Positions 36,235 to 45,067 of a stretch of 64,000 bases of DNA are shown here, piece by piece. The stretch comes from Acidobacteriota bacterium (lineage in GTDB: Bacteria > Acidobacteriota > Vicinamibacteria > Vicinamibacterales > UBA823). Made by a program: the position numbers and the translations under genes. The first letter of the stretch is position 1, and each line of letters starts with the position of its first letter. Under the pieces are notes generated by a model that was not told the origin of the DNA, made no database searches, and saw only the letters and a list, made by a program, of their open reading frames with translations. The DNA lies in contig PCAK01000005.1 in the NCBI GenBank assembly GCA_002730525.1, positions 65,280-129,279 of the forward strand, in the 5' to 3' direction.

Positions 36235-37383
36235 TCAGCTCGTCGCCGCCCGGTTCGCGACGGCGAGCACCGCCTCGGCCGCGCGGCGGCTCGCACCGGC
36301 ACCTCCCAGGCGTGTCCGCACCTCGTCGAGCAACGCGCGCGTCTGCCGCATCCGCTCGTCGTTGGTCAGGTAGCCGACGACCTCGGCCGCGATCACCCCG
36401 GGGGTGCACTGATCTTGAATCAACTCGGGCACGATCGACTGCCCCGCCACCAGATTGACCATGCCGTAGGTGTCCACATGCACGAATCGCTTGCCGAGCG
36501 CGTAGGTCAGCGGCGAGACGCGATAAATGATGACCATCGGCCGTCCGTGAATCGCCGCCTGGATCGTCGCGGTGCCCGAGGCCGTCACGACCAGATCGGC
36601 GACCGACAGCGCGTCGTCCGTCCGCCCATCGACGACGGAGACACGGCCGGGTCCCTCCCACGCCGCGGCCCGCCCGAACAGCCGGTCATCGAGGCCGGGC
36701 GCGCGCGCGACGATGAACTGAGCGGTCGGCACCTGCCCGACGATCGTGCGCACGGCGTCCAGCAAGGGGGGCAGGAGTTGAGCGACCTCATTGGGGCGGC
36801 TGCCTGGCAGCAGCGCGATGGTGGGTGCGTTCGGCTCGAACCCCAACTCGGCGAGCCACGCGGCGCGCGGTGTCCCCGTCTTGACCAGTTCGATGAGCGG
36901 GTGGCCGACGAACTCGACGGGGATGCCGGCCTCTCGGTACACGGCCTCCTCGAACGGAAAGATCACCAGCATCAGGTCGACGAGCCGCGCGAGCGTGCGC
37001 ACCCGTCCACGGCGCCAAGCCCAGACCTGGGGACTCACGTAGTAGACCACCGGCACGCCGAGCCGCCGGGCCGCCGCGGCCAATCGGAAATTGAAGTCTG
37101 GAAAATCGACCACCACGACCACGTCCGGCCGATCTCGCCGCATGGCCGCGACCAGCGTGCGGTAGATCGCCCACGACCGCGGCAGGACGGCCAGCGCCTC
37201 GACCAATCCGGTCACGCTCAGCCCGCGATAGTGGCTCACGAGTCGGGCGCCCGCGGCAGCCAGCCGATCGCCTCCCAGGCCGGTGACCCGCGCCGCCGGC
37301 GCCAGGCGCATCAGCTCGGTCGTCAGTGCGGCGGCATACATGTCGCCCGACGTCTCGCCACACGAGATCAGGACTTTGGGCAT
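36235..37383 (-). CDS. lpxB: Lipid-A-disaccharide synthase
   Basis: Peripheral inner-membrane GT19 glycosyltransferase that joins UDP-2,3-diacylglucosamine to lipid X to make the lipid A disaccharide. 382 aa. N-terminal SCGETSGDMYAA and GLGGDRLAAAGA, then YYVSPQVWAWRRGRV, LLPGSRPNEV and TASGTATIQAAI are all family signatures. It shows that the cell makes LPS. ATG 37383 matches the family N-terminus; a TTG at 37392 is less likely. No other lpx genes flank it. It begins the long minus-strand run ending at queG. Confidence 0.96.
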   Translation of the reverse strand: MPKVLISCGETSGDMYAAALTTELMRLAPAARVTGLGGDRLAAAGARLVSHYRGLSVTGLVEALAVLPRSWAIYRTLVAAMRRDRPDVVVVVDFPDFNFRLAAAARRLGVPVVYYVSPQVWAWRRGRVRTLARLVDLMLVIFPFEEAVYREAGIPVEFVGHPLIELVKTGTPRAAWLAELGFEPNAPTIALLPGSRPNEVAQLLPPLLDAVRTIVGQVPTAQFIVARAPGLDDRLFGRAAAWEGPGRVSVVDGRTDDALSVADLVVTASGTATIQAAIHGRPMVIIYRVSPLTYALGKRFVHVDTYGMVNLVAGQSIVPELIQDQCTPGVIAAEVVGYLTNDERMRQTRALLDEVRTRLGGAGASRRAAEAVLAVANRAATS

Positions 37384-37464
37384 GTAACGCAAACAGCTTG
37401 CGGCGGCGGGGGGGAAGCCGCGCCCGTGAGGCGGGTGCGGCGCACGACCGATACGGGGGCGCGG

Positions 37465-39690
37465 CTACTCAGGCGCGCCGGGCCTCGCGAAGAGCGCCGC
37501 GTCGAGCGCCGCATTGAACGTCAGGTCCGCCAACTCCCGCTCGAGCACCGAAACCCCGCCCCGTCGCACGATCGCGCGGAACGCCACCTGCACGCCGTCG
37601 ACCTCACGGTAGTCGGAGTACAGCTCCTCCGTCTCCTCCGGCCCAGCCGGGCCCTGCGACACATAAGTCTGCCGGATGACCTGGCCGGTCCGCGGGTCGA
37701 GGAAGAGACGCACCGGCTCGTCGATATCCGCGGTGAGGAACTCAACACCCGCCGGGCGTCCATCGTCCGCCGCCGCGTCGATCGGCCGCATGTCGACGCC
37801 CCCGTCGGCCGCGCGGAGCAGTAGTTGAATCAGGTCGCGACGCAGGCTCGCGCGAAAATCGTCGCGCACCGTCGGCGACGCGTCCTCGACGCCGTCAGGG
37901 CCCTCCAGCCAGGCCTCGTCGTCGGCAAACGCCTGGACGATGCGACCGGTCGGTAACGCCGCCTCGACCCGAAACCGTCCCGGATAAGCGGTATAGCTGA
38001 CGGTATCGGCGTTCATCGAACCGGCCGGCGTGTACATCGTGGTTCGACCGCACGCCGTCGCCGTGGTGATCGTGCGCAGCCGATCGACGCCACCCTTGGC
38101 GGCAATCGCCCGCCGGACAACCTCCATCGCCTTCACGCGTTCGTCGGGGGTCGGTCGCGTGGGCACCACCATATCCTCGGACGCCGATGCCGCCAGGCGC
38201 AGGCCGCCCGGCGAGAGATCGAGATCGGCGAGGGCCACGCGCTCGACGTTGGGAAATCCCGCCGCAGGCAGGTCGTCGACGAACGCGGACGCATCGCCGA
38301 CCAGCACGATCGACAGCTGATCGGGCAGCAGGAACTCCTGCGAGACGCGCTGAATGTCGTCCACCGACACCGCGCTCACGCGCTCGCGATAGGTGCCGAG
38401 TTCCTCGGGATCCAGTCCGTAGAACAACACGTTCAGAACTCTGAGCGCGATCGCATCGGGTGTCTCGAGCTGCAGCGGAAAGCTGCCCGTCATGTAGGCC
38501 TGCACGCCGTCCAACTCGCGCACACCCACGGGTTGCCGCCGCAACCGCCAGAACTCCTCGATCGTCAGTCTGAGGGCTTCCGCCGTCGCCTCGGTCCGCG
38601 TGTCGGTCTGAGCCACGACGTCACCGGTGGTCTTCAACGTGTGAATCGACGCCTCGGCACCGTAGGTCAGACCGCGTTCGGTCCGCAGGACGCGATGGAG
38701 GCGGTTGCTCCCCTCGCCGCCCAGCACCCGGACCGCCATGTCGAGCGGCATGTATTCTGCGTGCGTGCGCGCCACGCCGATGTGTCCGGCGCGGATCTCG
38801 GTCTGCACCGCGCCCGGCATGTCCACCACGACGACCCGACTCGTCGGCGGCGGCGGCGAACTCAGCGCCGGTGTGTCGATCGTCTTCGGCTCCCAATCCC
38901 CGAAGATCCGCTCCACGGTCTCGAAGGCCGTCTCGGCGGTGAGGTCCCCGACAATCGCCATGATGGCGTTGTTCGGCGCGAAGTAGCGGTCGTGGAAGGC
39001 GTGGAGATCGGCCGAGGTGATCGTCGGGAGCGACTCGAGCGTGCCCGACTGCGGCCGTCCGTAGGGGTGCTCCCCGTAGACCAGCCGGTCGAAGACGACC
39101 CCGGCGACGTAGTCGGGATCCTGCATGCTCACCTGCAGGCCGGAGAGAATCTGCTGACGCTGCCGCTCGATCTCCTCGGGCGCGAAGGCGGGCTGCCGGA
39201 TCACCTCGCTCACGAGCCCCATGACGAGCTCGAAGCTGTCGCTCATCACGACCGCGTTCACGAAGGTCAGGTCACTGCCGGAGCCGACGCCGAGCCCGCC
39301 GCCGATCGTATCGATGGTCTCCGCGATCTCCTGCGCCGAGCGCGAGGTGGTGCCCTGATCGAGGAGCGCGCCGAGGAGGCTCGCCAGCCCCGCTTTCTCG
39401 GCCGGTTCGTGCGCGATCCCGGCGCCCACGAGCAGCCGCACACTGACCACGGGCTGCTCGTGATGCAGCACGGCGATGACGCGCATGCCGTTCTCGAGCG
39501 TCCGCACCTCGTATGGCGGAAACTGCACCTCGGTGGGCTCGAGCGGCTCGGGCGGGGGCTCGATCGGCCAGCCGCTCAGCGTCTGGCCGTGCACCGACGC
39601 GGCCAGCAGCAGCGGCGCCACGACGCCCACGAGCCAGGCGGCCGGCGCTACGACGGCCCGGCAGCCCGTCGCGCTCCGCGTCATCCTCAT
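37465..39690 (-). CDS. Inactive M16 peptidase subunit with C-terminal LolA-like domain
   Basis: 741 aa. Signal peptide, then an M16 (insulinase/processing-peptidase) fold of about 450 residues. The zinc motif HxxEH is missing: the aligned segment reads AGLASLLGALLDQG. This is normal for the non-catalytic half of two-chain M16 enzymes, and PIYERVSA-type strands and the R/Y substrate pocket region remain. From about 510 to the end lies an extra domain resembling outer-membrane lipoprotein-sorting (LolA-like) proteins (AYPGRFRVEAALP, DEPVRLFLDPRTGQVIRQ). Start ATG overlaps the stop of the active subunit gene (ATGA). Confidence 0.85.
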   Translation of the reverse strand: MRMTRSATGCRAVVAPAAWLVGVVAPLLLAASVHGQTLSGWPIEPPPEPLEPTEVQFPPYEVRTLENGMRVIAVLHHEQPVVSVRLLVGAGIAHEPAEKAGLASLLGALLDQGTTSRSAQEIAETIDTIGGGLGVGSGSDLTFVNAVVMSDSFELVMGLVSEVIRQPAFAPEEIERQRQQILSGLQVSMQDPDYVAGVVFDRLVYGEHPYGRPQSGTLESLPTITSADLHAFHDRYFAPNNAIMAIVGDLTAETAFETVERIFGDWEPKTIDTPALSSPPPPTSRVVVVDMPGAVQTEIRAGHIGVARTHAEYMPLDMAVRVLGGEGSNRLHRVLRTERGLTYGAEASIHTLKTTGDVVAQTDTRTEATAEALRLTIEEFWRLRRQPVGVRELDGVQAYMTGSFPLQLETPDAIALRVLNVLFYGLDPEELGTYRERVSAVSVDDIQRVSQEFLLPDQLSIVLVGDASAFVDDLPAAGFPNVERVALADLDLSPGGLRLAASASEDMVVPTRPTPDERVKAMEVVRRAIAAKGGVDRLRTITTATACGRTTMYTPAGSMNADTVSYTAYPGRFRVEAALPTGRIVQAFADDEAWLEGPDGVEDASPTVRDDFRASLRRDLIQLLLRAADGGVDMRPIDAAADDGRPAGVEFLTADIDEPVRLFLDPRTGQVIRQTYVSQGPAGPEETEELYSDYREVDGVQVAFRAIVRRGGVSVLERELADLTFNAALDAALFARPGAPE

Positions 39691-41036
39691 GGCGCGACTC
39701 CCGCCAACGCACCCGGCGGCATGATGGTGAGAATCAGACTGTTGTCGTCGGTGAAGTAGGTCTGGGCGACGCGCTGCACATCCTCGGCCGTGATCTCCAT
39801 GAAGATGTCGAACTCGCCGTCGGCGGTCGTGATGTCGTCATGGATGACCGCGGCATGCGCGAGGTGGGTCGCCTTCTGCTGGTTCGACGTCCGCCCCAGG
39901 ATGTAGTCGCGCGCGAACTGGTTCTTGACGCGCTCCAGTTCACGCGAGGACACCAGCTCGGTCTTCAACCGTTCCAGCTCGTCGCGCAGGGCACGCTCGG
40001 CCTCTGCCGGCGACCGGCCGGGTTGCACAAGCGCGACCGCGAAGAACAGGCTCGGATCCTCCACGATGTCGCCCTGCCCGAACGCCGCGAGCGCCAACTG
40101 CTCCTCGTAGACCAACCGCCGGTAGATCCGGGAACTCTGGCCGTCCGAGAGAATCTTCGACGCGAAGTGCAACGGATACGAGTCCGGGTGGCCATCGAAC
40201 GGAATCTTGTGGACCACGACGACCGCAGGTAGCGGCCAGGCCTCCTCGAGGTTCACCCGACGCCCGCTCTCCCAGAGCGGCTCCTGCGGAATGTCGCGCG
40301 GCACCGGCTGCGCCGCCGCCGGCACCCGACCGAAGTATCGGGTCACCAACGCCATCGCCTCCGCCGAGTCGAAGTCACCGACCAGCACGAGGGTCGCATT
40401 GCTCGGTACGTAGTAGGTGTCGTAGAAGCTCCGCACGTCGCCGACCGACGCGGCTTCCAGGTCGGCCATGCTGCCAATCGTCGGGTGCTTGTAGGGATGC
40501 ACCGTGTAGGACTGGTCGTAGATGATCTCGGACAATCGACCGAACGGCTGGTTGTCGATACGCATCCGCCGTTCTTCCTTCACGACCTCGCGCTCGGTGG
40601 CAAACGCCTCCGGCCTGATCTCGAGGGTCGCCATCCGGTCGGCCTCCAGCCAGAGGGCCATCGGCAGATAGTGGGCGGGGACGGTTTCCCAGTAGACCGT
40701 CGTGTCCTCGGTCGTGTAGGCGTTGCTCCGCCCGCCGACGCTCGCCACCATCGACGTGTGCTGTTCTGCCTGCACGTTCTGTGATCCGCTGAACATCAGA
40801 TGCTCGAACAGGTGCGCGAACCCTGTGAGCCCGGGCCGCTCGTTCTTCGAGCCGACGTGGTACCACAACTCGACGTGGACGATCGGCGTCGAGCGATCCT
40901 CCGACAGCACGACCGTCAGCCCATTGGGTAGCGTGGCGATCTCGTACTGCAGTCTGGGCGGCCGCGTCGCGGCGGTCGCGTCGCCAACCCCGATCAACGC
41001 CGCGATTGCGACGCACGTCCACCACCGTTTCCGCAT
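39687..41036 (-). CDS. M16 family zinc peptidase, catalytic subunit
   Basis: 449 aa, exported. Signal peptide (about 1-22), then the M16 N-terminal domain with the inverted zinc motif HLFEH (His75, Glu78, His79) and the downstream Glu ligand in the WLEADRM region. It should pair with the inactive subunit encoded 4 bp downstream to form the clam-shell peptidase that degrades small peptides in the periplasm. ATG 41036 has GGAGGA 5 nt upstream; the frame extends to 41081 without support. Confidence 0.93.
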   Translation of the reverse strand: MRKRWWTCVAIAALIGVGDATAATRPPRLQYEIATLPNGLTVVLSEDRSTPIVHVELWYHVGSKNERPGLTGFAHLFEHLMFSGSQNVQAEQHTSMVASVGGRSNAYTTEDTTVYWETVPAHYLPMALWLEADRMATLEIRPEAFATEREVVKEERRMRIDNQPFGRLSEIIYDQSYTVHPYKHPTIGSMADLEAASVGDVRSFYDTYYVPSNATLVLVGDFDSAEAMALVTRYFGRVPAAAQPVPRDIPQEPLWESGRRVNLEEAWPLPAVVVVHKIPFDGHPDSYPLHFASKILSDGQSSRIYRRLVYEEQLALAAFGQGDIVEDPSLFFAVALVQPGRSPAEAERALRDELERLKTELVSSRELERVKNQFARDYILGRTSNQQKATHLAHAAVIHDDITTADGEFDIFMEITAEDVQRVAQTYFTDDNSLILTIMPPGALAGVAP

Positions 41037-41092
41037 GATTCCTCCGATTATCGCACAGTCGGCGCGGGGTCGCCCGCGCATGCGGCGGGCGG

Positions 41093-41905
41093 TCAGTCCC
41101 GACTGAGGAGCCGGAATCCCGTCATGGCCCAGGTCCGGGCCTCGCGCTCGAGTGGATCGGCATCGATCCGCCGCTGGACACCCATGAAGATCTCGATGGC
41201 GACCGCGTCAGCCTCGATGCGGAGACCAGTTTCGAACCCACCGCCCCAGACACTGCTCCGTCCGGCGATGTCAGCATCCGTGGGAATGTAGGTGAACGCG
41301 CCGCCAAACAGCACCGCAAGGCGATCGTTGAGCGCATACCGCAGTCGGGCATCGCCCCCCAGTTCGCCGTCGTAGTCGACGAACGAGCGCTGGGTAGTGT
41401 AGAAGGCGCGTCCGCGGAGATCGACATGCCATCGATCGAAGTCGGCCGGCTGCCACACCTGCACGCCGGCCATGTTCCAATCGATCGGGAAGTTCTTCGG
41501 CCGGTCGCCGAGATGCCGCGAGATGTGATGGAAGGTGCCGGCGACCTCGGTCGAGCCCAGCCGGTAGGTCATCGAGCCGGCGAGCGTGTAGTTGCCCTGG
41601 TTCGGATCGAACCGCCGCAACTCCTCGCCCAGAATCGTCTCGAAGTTGGCGACGAAGTGCACCCGTCCCCTGCCGTAGTCGACGACGTCGATCTCGCCGC
41701 CGTAGTCGGCGTCCCAGTTGAAACGCTCGTCGTCGTCGAGCAGGGCCGCGGCGTTCAGGTGGAAACGGTAGCCGCTGAAGAAGCGAAGACCGCGATCATC
41801 GTCGTCATTGGACGGCGCGTCGACTTGAGTCTGCGCAAAGGCGAGCGACGCGAGACAGCACGCAGCGAGACAGCACACCGCAGCACGTCGGAATCCTGAG
41901 GGCAT
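41093..41905 (-). CDS. Exported beta-rich protein of unknown function (DUF1207-like)
   Basis: 270 aa. Signal peptide with an unusual Cys-rich hydrophobic core (AAVCCLAACCLASLAFA), then alternating strands: FFSGYRFHLNAA, GRVHFVANFETILGEELRRFDPNQ, GSTEVAGTFHHISRHL. The GxEVAGTxHHxSRH-type segment suggests an outer-membrane barrel of the DUF1207 kind, but I am not certain. ATG 41905 fits the signal peptide and a TATACT 57 nt upstream; the frame up to 41989 precedes that promoter. Confidence 0.65.
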   Translation of the reverse strand: MPSGFRRAAVCCLAACCLASLAFAQTQVDAPSNDDDDRGLRFFSGYRFHLNAAALLDDDERFNWDADYGGEIDVVDYGRGRVHFVANFETILGEELRRFDPNQGNYTLAGSMTYRLGSTEVAGTFHHISRHLGDRPKNFPIDWNMAGVQVWQPADFDRWHVDLRGRAFYTTQRSFVDYDGELGGDARLRYALNDRLAVLFGGAFTYIPTDADIAGRSSVWGGGFETGLRIEADAVAIEIFMGVQRRIDADPLEREARTWAMTGFRLLSRD

Positions 41906-41961
41906 CTCACGCGGCGGGCGTGCACGAACGACGCGACGAGGCTCTGAGGAACAAGGCCGGC

Positions 41962-41967
41962 AGTATA
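41962..41967 (-). promoter_or_regulatory. -10 element for the exported beta-rich protein
   Basis: Minus-strand TATACT puts +1 near 41955, giving a leader of about 50 nt before ATG 41905. It is only 24 bp past the stop of the KHE1-like gene. Confidence 0.45.
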
Positions 41968-41990
41968 GCACGCGCCACGCCGTCGCCACG

Positions 41991-42686
41991 TCAGGTGGAG
42001 CGCGCCGTTCGCTCGACGAACCAGGTCAGACGCTCGAGTGACAACGCCGACGACACGTCGCGCACGAGGCGACGGCGCTCAGACGGGCCGAGCGCGAGCG
42101 CCTGACGCAGCTGGGCAAGCGGCGGCGACGCGTCGAACCTCCACTCGACCCGGTGCAGGCCCTGTCGCGCGCCCCGCCGCGAGAGATAGTGCCCAACAAC
42201 ACGAAACGCGAAGTAGTAGGCGAGCACGTTCGGCCCGGGGATGATGGCGAGGATCCCCGAGATGGTCAGGCCGACGGCATCGAACGCCAGCCAGAACAGG
42301 TGGCGGTCGGCGTCGCGCTGCAAGATCCGTCGCATGATCTGCTCGGCGGCGTCGGGCGCGAGGTCGTCCGGATGCGTCAGGTGCGAGGTCGACTGCCGCC
42401 GCAGATGCCACAGCAGGCGCTGCTCGGCGACGGATGCCGCCACCCATCGCATGAGCCGCCGAAGGCCCCACCGCCAGGCCCGACGGAACCGCGAGGACGA
42501 CGCGGGTTCGGAAGCGCGCGGGCGGCGGCGACGTCCCGGTTCGGCCTGCCTGATCGCCTCAAGAAACTCGCCGAACCACCGCCGGAGAAATCCGCGCGGG
42601 CGGCCCTCGGCCTCGCCCGGGTCATCGTGCACCTCGCAGTACAACGCGTACCGCTCGATGCCGACAGGAACGAGGTAGACCCGCAT
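41991..42686 (-). CDS. Mitochondrial K+-H+ exchange-related family protein
   Basis: 231 aa. The N-terminus MRVYLVPVGIERYALYCE and the segment HLFWLAFDAVGLTISGILAIIPGPNVLAYYFAFR, which holds the hydrophobic helices, match the family related to yeast Mdm38/KHE1 partners; its biochemical role in bacteria is unknown. A basic stretch (GRRRRPR) separates the two parts. The long frame upstream of 42686 is a shadow of the phospholipase gene. Lies 26 bp downstream of that gene. Confidence 0.75.
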   Translation of the reverse strand: MRVYLVPVGIERYALYCEVHDDPGEAEGRPRGFLRRWFGEFLEAIRQAEPGRRRRPRASEPASSSRFRRAWRWGLRRLMRWVAASVAEQRLLWHLRRQSTSHLTHPDDLAPDAAEQIMRRILQRDADRHLFWLAFDAVGLTISGILAIIPGPNVLAYYFAFRVVGHYLSRRGARQGLHRVEWRFDASPPLAQLRQALALGPSERRRLVRDVSSALSLERLTWFVERTARST

Positions 42687-42712
42687 CGGCGCGCGCTGGA
42701 TGGCCGAAGCGG

Positions 42713-43612
42713 TCAGCGCGCGCCTCCAGGTTCCGCGCCGCCGGCCGCGCGCGACCCGCCCGGCAGGCGAGGCCGGCCGCCAGCCTCCCACGCACCCGTG
42801 ACGAACGCAGCGAGCGCGCCGCTCGCCTCCCCGATCCGCCGCTCGAAGACCGGACCGACCGCCGTCCAGAACCGGGCGAAGTACCGATCGTCGTATCGCG
42901 TGGCGGCGCCGTCGGCCTGCCGATCCGCTTCCAGGACGGCCGCCGCCGCGGCCTCGCTCGCGATCAGGATGTCGAAGATCGCGCCGAGCGGGTCCGCAAT
43001 CGGCGCCGGGGCCTCCGAGGGCCACGCCAGTTCGGATCGATGGCGATAGAACAACTCGGTCTCGAATCGGGCGTGCACGCCTCGTTGACCGGTGAGCTGG
43101 CCGTCGTAGTTCAGCACGGCGTGCAGCGGCACGTGCGCATCGGCCACGTAGTGCGACAGCACGGCGGCGTAGAACGCGACGTCGTTCAGTGATCCGCCGG
43201 ACGGCCGCTGGTTGTACCGGTCGAACGCGCTGGCCAACCGATCGAAGAACTCGACCGTCCGCCACGGGAGCAGCCCACGCTCAGTCACGACCGCCTCACC
43301 GAACCGGCGAATCGCGTCTTCACGGGTTCGCGGCAGCGCCGCGAACGGCGCCGACCCGTAGGCATCGAGATTCAAGAAGTGGCGCGGCGCTTCGTTGACG
43401 AATCCCGCGGTGCGCCAGAGGTCGGGATCCACGGCATGCTCGGTGATGAAGGCACGCCGGCTGTCGAAGAACGGGCGGATCGGGGGTGGCAGCAGATCGA
43501 TCGCCCGATCGGTCACGTAGCGATGCGCGTCGAATCCCCAGCCCATCACGACCGACTGGGCGACCCACAGCGCGAGCGCGCAGGCGAGTATCCGCCTGAC
43601 GGTGGTCGACAT
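42713..43612 (-). CDS. Zinc-dependent phospholipase C / S1-P1 nuclease family protein
   Basis: 299 aa, exported. Signal-peptide cleavage before Trp25 (VVMG|WGFDAHRYV) would leave an N-terminal Trp, the first zinc ligand in this family. His30, the DPDLW region and DAHVPLHAVLNYDGQLTG supply other metal ligands. It should hydrolyse phosphodiester bonds in lipids or nucleic acids outside the cytoplasm. ATG 43612 coincides with the transcription start predicted by TAATAT. The C-terminal tail is Gly/Arg/Ala-rich and probably disordered. Confidence 0.82.
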   Translation of the reverse strand: MSTTVRRILACALALWVAQSVVMGWGFDAHRYVTDRAIDLLPPPIRPFFDSRRAFITEHAVDPDLWRTAGFVNEAPRHFLNLDAYGSAPFAALPRTREDAIRRFGEAVVTERGLLPWRTVEFFDRLASAFDRYNQRPSGGSLNDVAFYAAVLSHYVADAHVPLHAVLNYDGQLTGQRGVHARFETELFYRHRSELAWPSEAPAPIADPLGAIFDILIASEAAAAAVLEADRQADGAATRYDDRYFARFWTAVGPVFERRIGEASGALAAFVTGAWEAGGRPRLPGGSRAAGGAEPGGAR

Positions 43613-43617
43613 GGCGA

Positions 43618-43624
43618 TATATTA
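43618..43624. promoter_or_regulatory. Divergent overlapping promoters: phospholipase gene and nfo
   Basis: TATATTA reads TATATT on the plus strand (last base 43623, +1 near 43630, ATG 43635) and TAATAT on the minus strand (last base 43619, +1 exactly at ATG 43612). The two -10 boxes overlap in a 22-bp gap, so the genes should exclude each other's initiation. Confidence 0.65.
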
Positions 43625-43634
43625 GCAGCCTGTC

Positions 43635-44504
43635 ATGCCACGCCTCGGCGCCCACATGTCGATTGCCGGCGGTCTGCCTCGCGCCGTCGAGCGCGGACGA
43701 GCCACCGGCTGTGACGCGTTACAGATCTTCACGAAGTCAGCGAGCCAATGGCGCGCCCGGCCACTGCCCGCTGAAGAGATCGCGACCTTCCGCGCACGCG
43801 CCGAAGAGTTCGACATCCACCCGATCGCGGCGCACGCCAGCTACCTCATCAACCTCGCCGCGCCCGACCCCACCCTGCGCGACCGCTCGATCGCGGCACT
43901 CACCGATGAACTGGATCGAGCCGATGCACTGGGCCTGCTGGGCGTCGTGCTGCACCCCGGTTCGTACACGACCGGCACCGAAGCCGACGGCCTCCGGCTG
44001 GTCACCGAGGCGATCGACGCCATCTTCTCGACGCGAGTCGCGGGGACGAAGCTCCTGCTGGAACACACCGCCGGCCAGGGCACGAACCTCGGGCATCGAT
44101 TCGAGCACCTCGCGACGATCATCGACGGCGCGTCTGCCAGGGACCGGCTGGGCGTCTGTCTCGACACTTGCCATCTCCTGGCGGCCGGATACGACATCGC
44201 GTTGGAGCAGGGCTACGCCGACACGTTCGATGCCTTCGAGTCACTCATTGGACTCGACCGGCTGCACTTACTCCACCTGAACGACTCGAAGTTCGCCTGC
44301 GGCAGCCGGCGGGATCGCCACGACCACATCGGCCGCGGCTGGGTTGGGCTGAAGACGTTCGCCCGGCTGCTGGGGGACCCGCGTCTGGCCGGCCTGCCGA
44401 TGGTGCTCGAAACGCCGAAGGACAACCGCCAGAATCCCGCCGCCACGACCCCCGATCCCGCCGACCTCAGAAACCTGCAGGCGTTGCGCGATCTGATGGG
44501 CTGA
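43635..44504 (+). CDS. nfo: Deoxyribonuclease IV (endonuclease IV)
   Basis: AP endonuclease of base-excision repair; TIM-barrel with three zinc ions, cytosolic. 289 aa. The start MPRLGAHMSIAGG and the motifs VLHPGSYTTG, LLLEHTAGQGTNLG, CLDTCHLLAAGYD and HLNDSKFACGSRRDRHDHIGRG contain the metal ligands. ATG 43635 fits the promoter just upstream with about 5 nt of leader. The stop lies 4 bp from that of the convergent AMMECR1 gene. Confidence 0.96.
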   Translation: MPRLGAHMSIAGGLPRAVERGRATGCDALQIFTKSASQWRARPLPAEEIATFRARAEEFDIHPIAAHASYLINLAAPDPTLRDRSIAALTDELDRADALGLLGVVLHPGSYTTGTEADGLRLVTEAIDAIFSTRVAGTKLLLEHTAGQGTNLGHRFEHLATIIDGASARDRLGVCLDTCHLLAAGYDIALEQGYADTFDAFESLIGLDRLHLLHLNDSKFACGSRRDRHDHIGRGWVGLKTFARLLGDPRLAGLPMVLETPKDNRQNPAATTPDPADLRNLQALRDLMG

Positions 44505-44508
44505 GCAG

Positions 44509-45051
44509 CTAGGCCACCTCGCCGAAGACCTCGGCCTCGAAGCGGTGGACGACGAGCGCGCCCATCCCCGTCCAGGCGTGTCGCGCCAACCCCGCCTTGA
44601 CGCACGTCTGGGCCAGCAGTTCCTCACGATCCCAGCCCCATTCGGTCGCGACCTGCGGCAGGAGCAACCCGTGGCGGTCGCCGTCCTTGACAACGACACC
44701 GTGACGGCCAACCTCGATCTCCGTCGGATCGGTGACCTGCTCCATCGGGCCGAGCACGGAGATCTCCAGAGTGACCTGACCGACCGCCGTGGCATCGAGC
44801 GGCGGAAAGCGTGGGTCGCTGATGGCCGCGGCCGCGGCGCACCGGGCGACGACATCGACGAGCGGTTCGGTGTCACCGAGCGAACCGATACAGCCCCGCA
44901 GGGTGCCGTCTCGGTGGAGCGTCACGAACGCGCCGGCCCGCTGGTCGAGCGCCGGGACGCGCGGCGGCGCGTAGGACCGGCCGTTCACCCGCGCGACAAC
45001 GGAGGCCCGGGCGATCTCGAGCAGTGCGGCACGCTGGGCTTCGTTCAACAT
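44509..45051 (-). CDS. amrA: AMMECR1 domain protein (AmmeMemoRadiSam system protein A)
   Basis: 180 aa, cytosolic. The AMMECR1 signatures are TLRGCIGSL, DPRFPPL and EISVLGP. This protein usually accompanies a MEMO-family protein and a radical SAM enzyme in an uncharacterised modification system. GAGGTGAGGAG precedes ATG 45051; the frame upstream is a shadow of the MEMO gene. It lies 16 bp downstream of the MEMO gene. No radical SAM gene is present in the window. Confidence 0.88.
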   Translation of the reverse strand: MLNEAQRAALLEIARASVVARVNGRSYAPPRVPALDQRAGAFVTLHRDGTLRGCIGSLGDTEPLVDVVARCAAAAAISDPRFPPLDATAVGQVTLEISVLGPMEQVTDPTEIEVGRHGVVVKDGDRHGLLLPQVATEWGWDREELLAQTCVKAGLARHAWTGMGALVVHRFEAEVFGEVA

Positions 45052-45067
45052 GGCCGCCTGGCTCTCC

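Noticed and set aside
41991-43265. Full 424-residue minus-strand frame as one protein
   Set aside because: The part above 42686 is a shadow of the phospholipase/nuclease gene; only MRVYLV onward matches the KHE1-related family.
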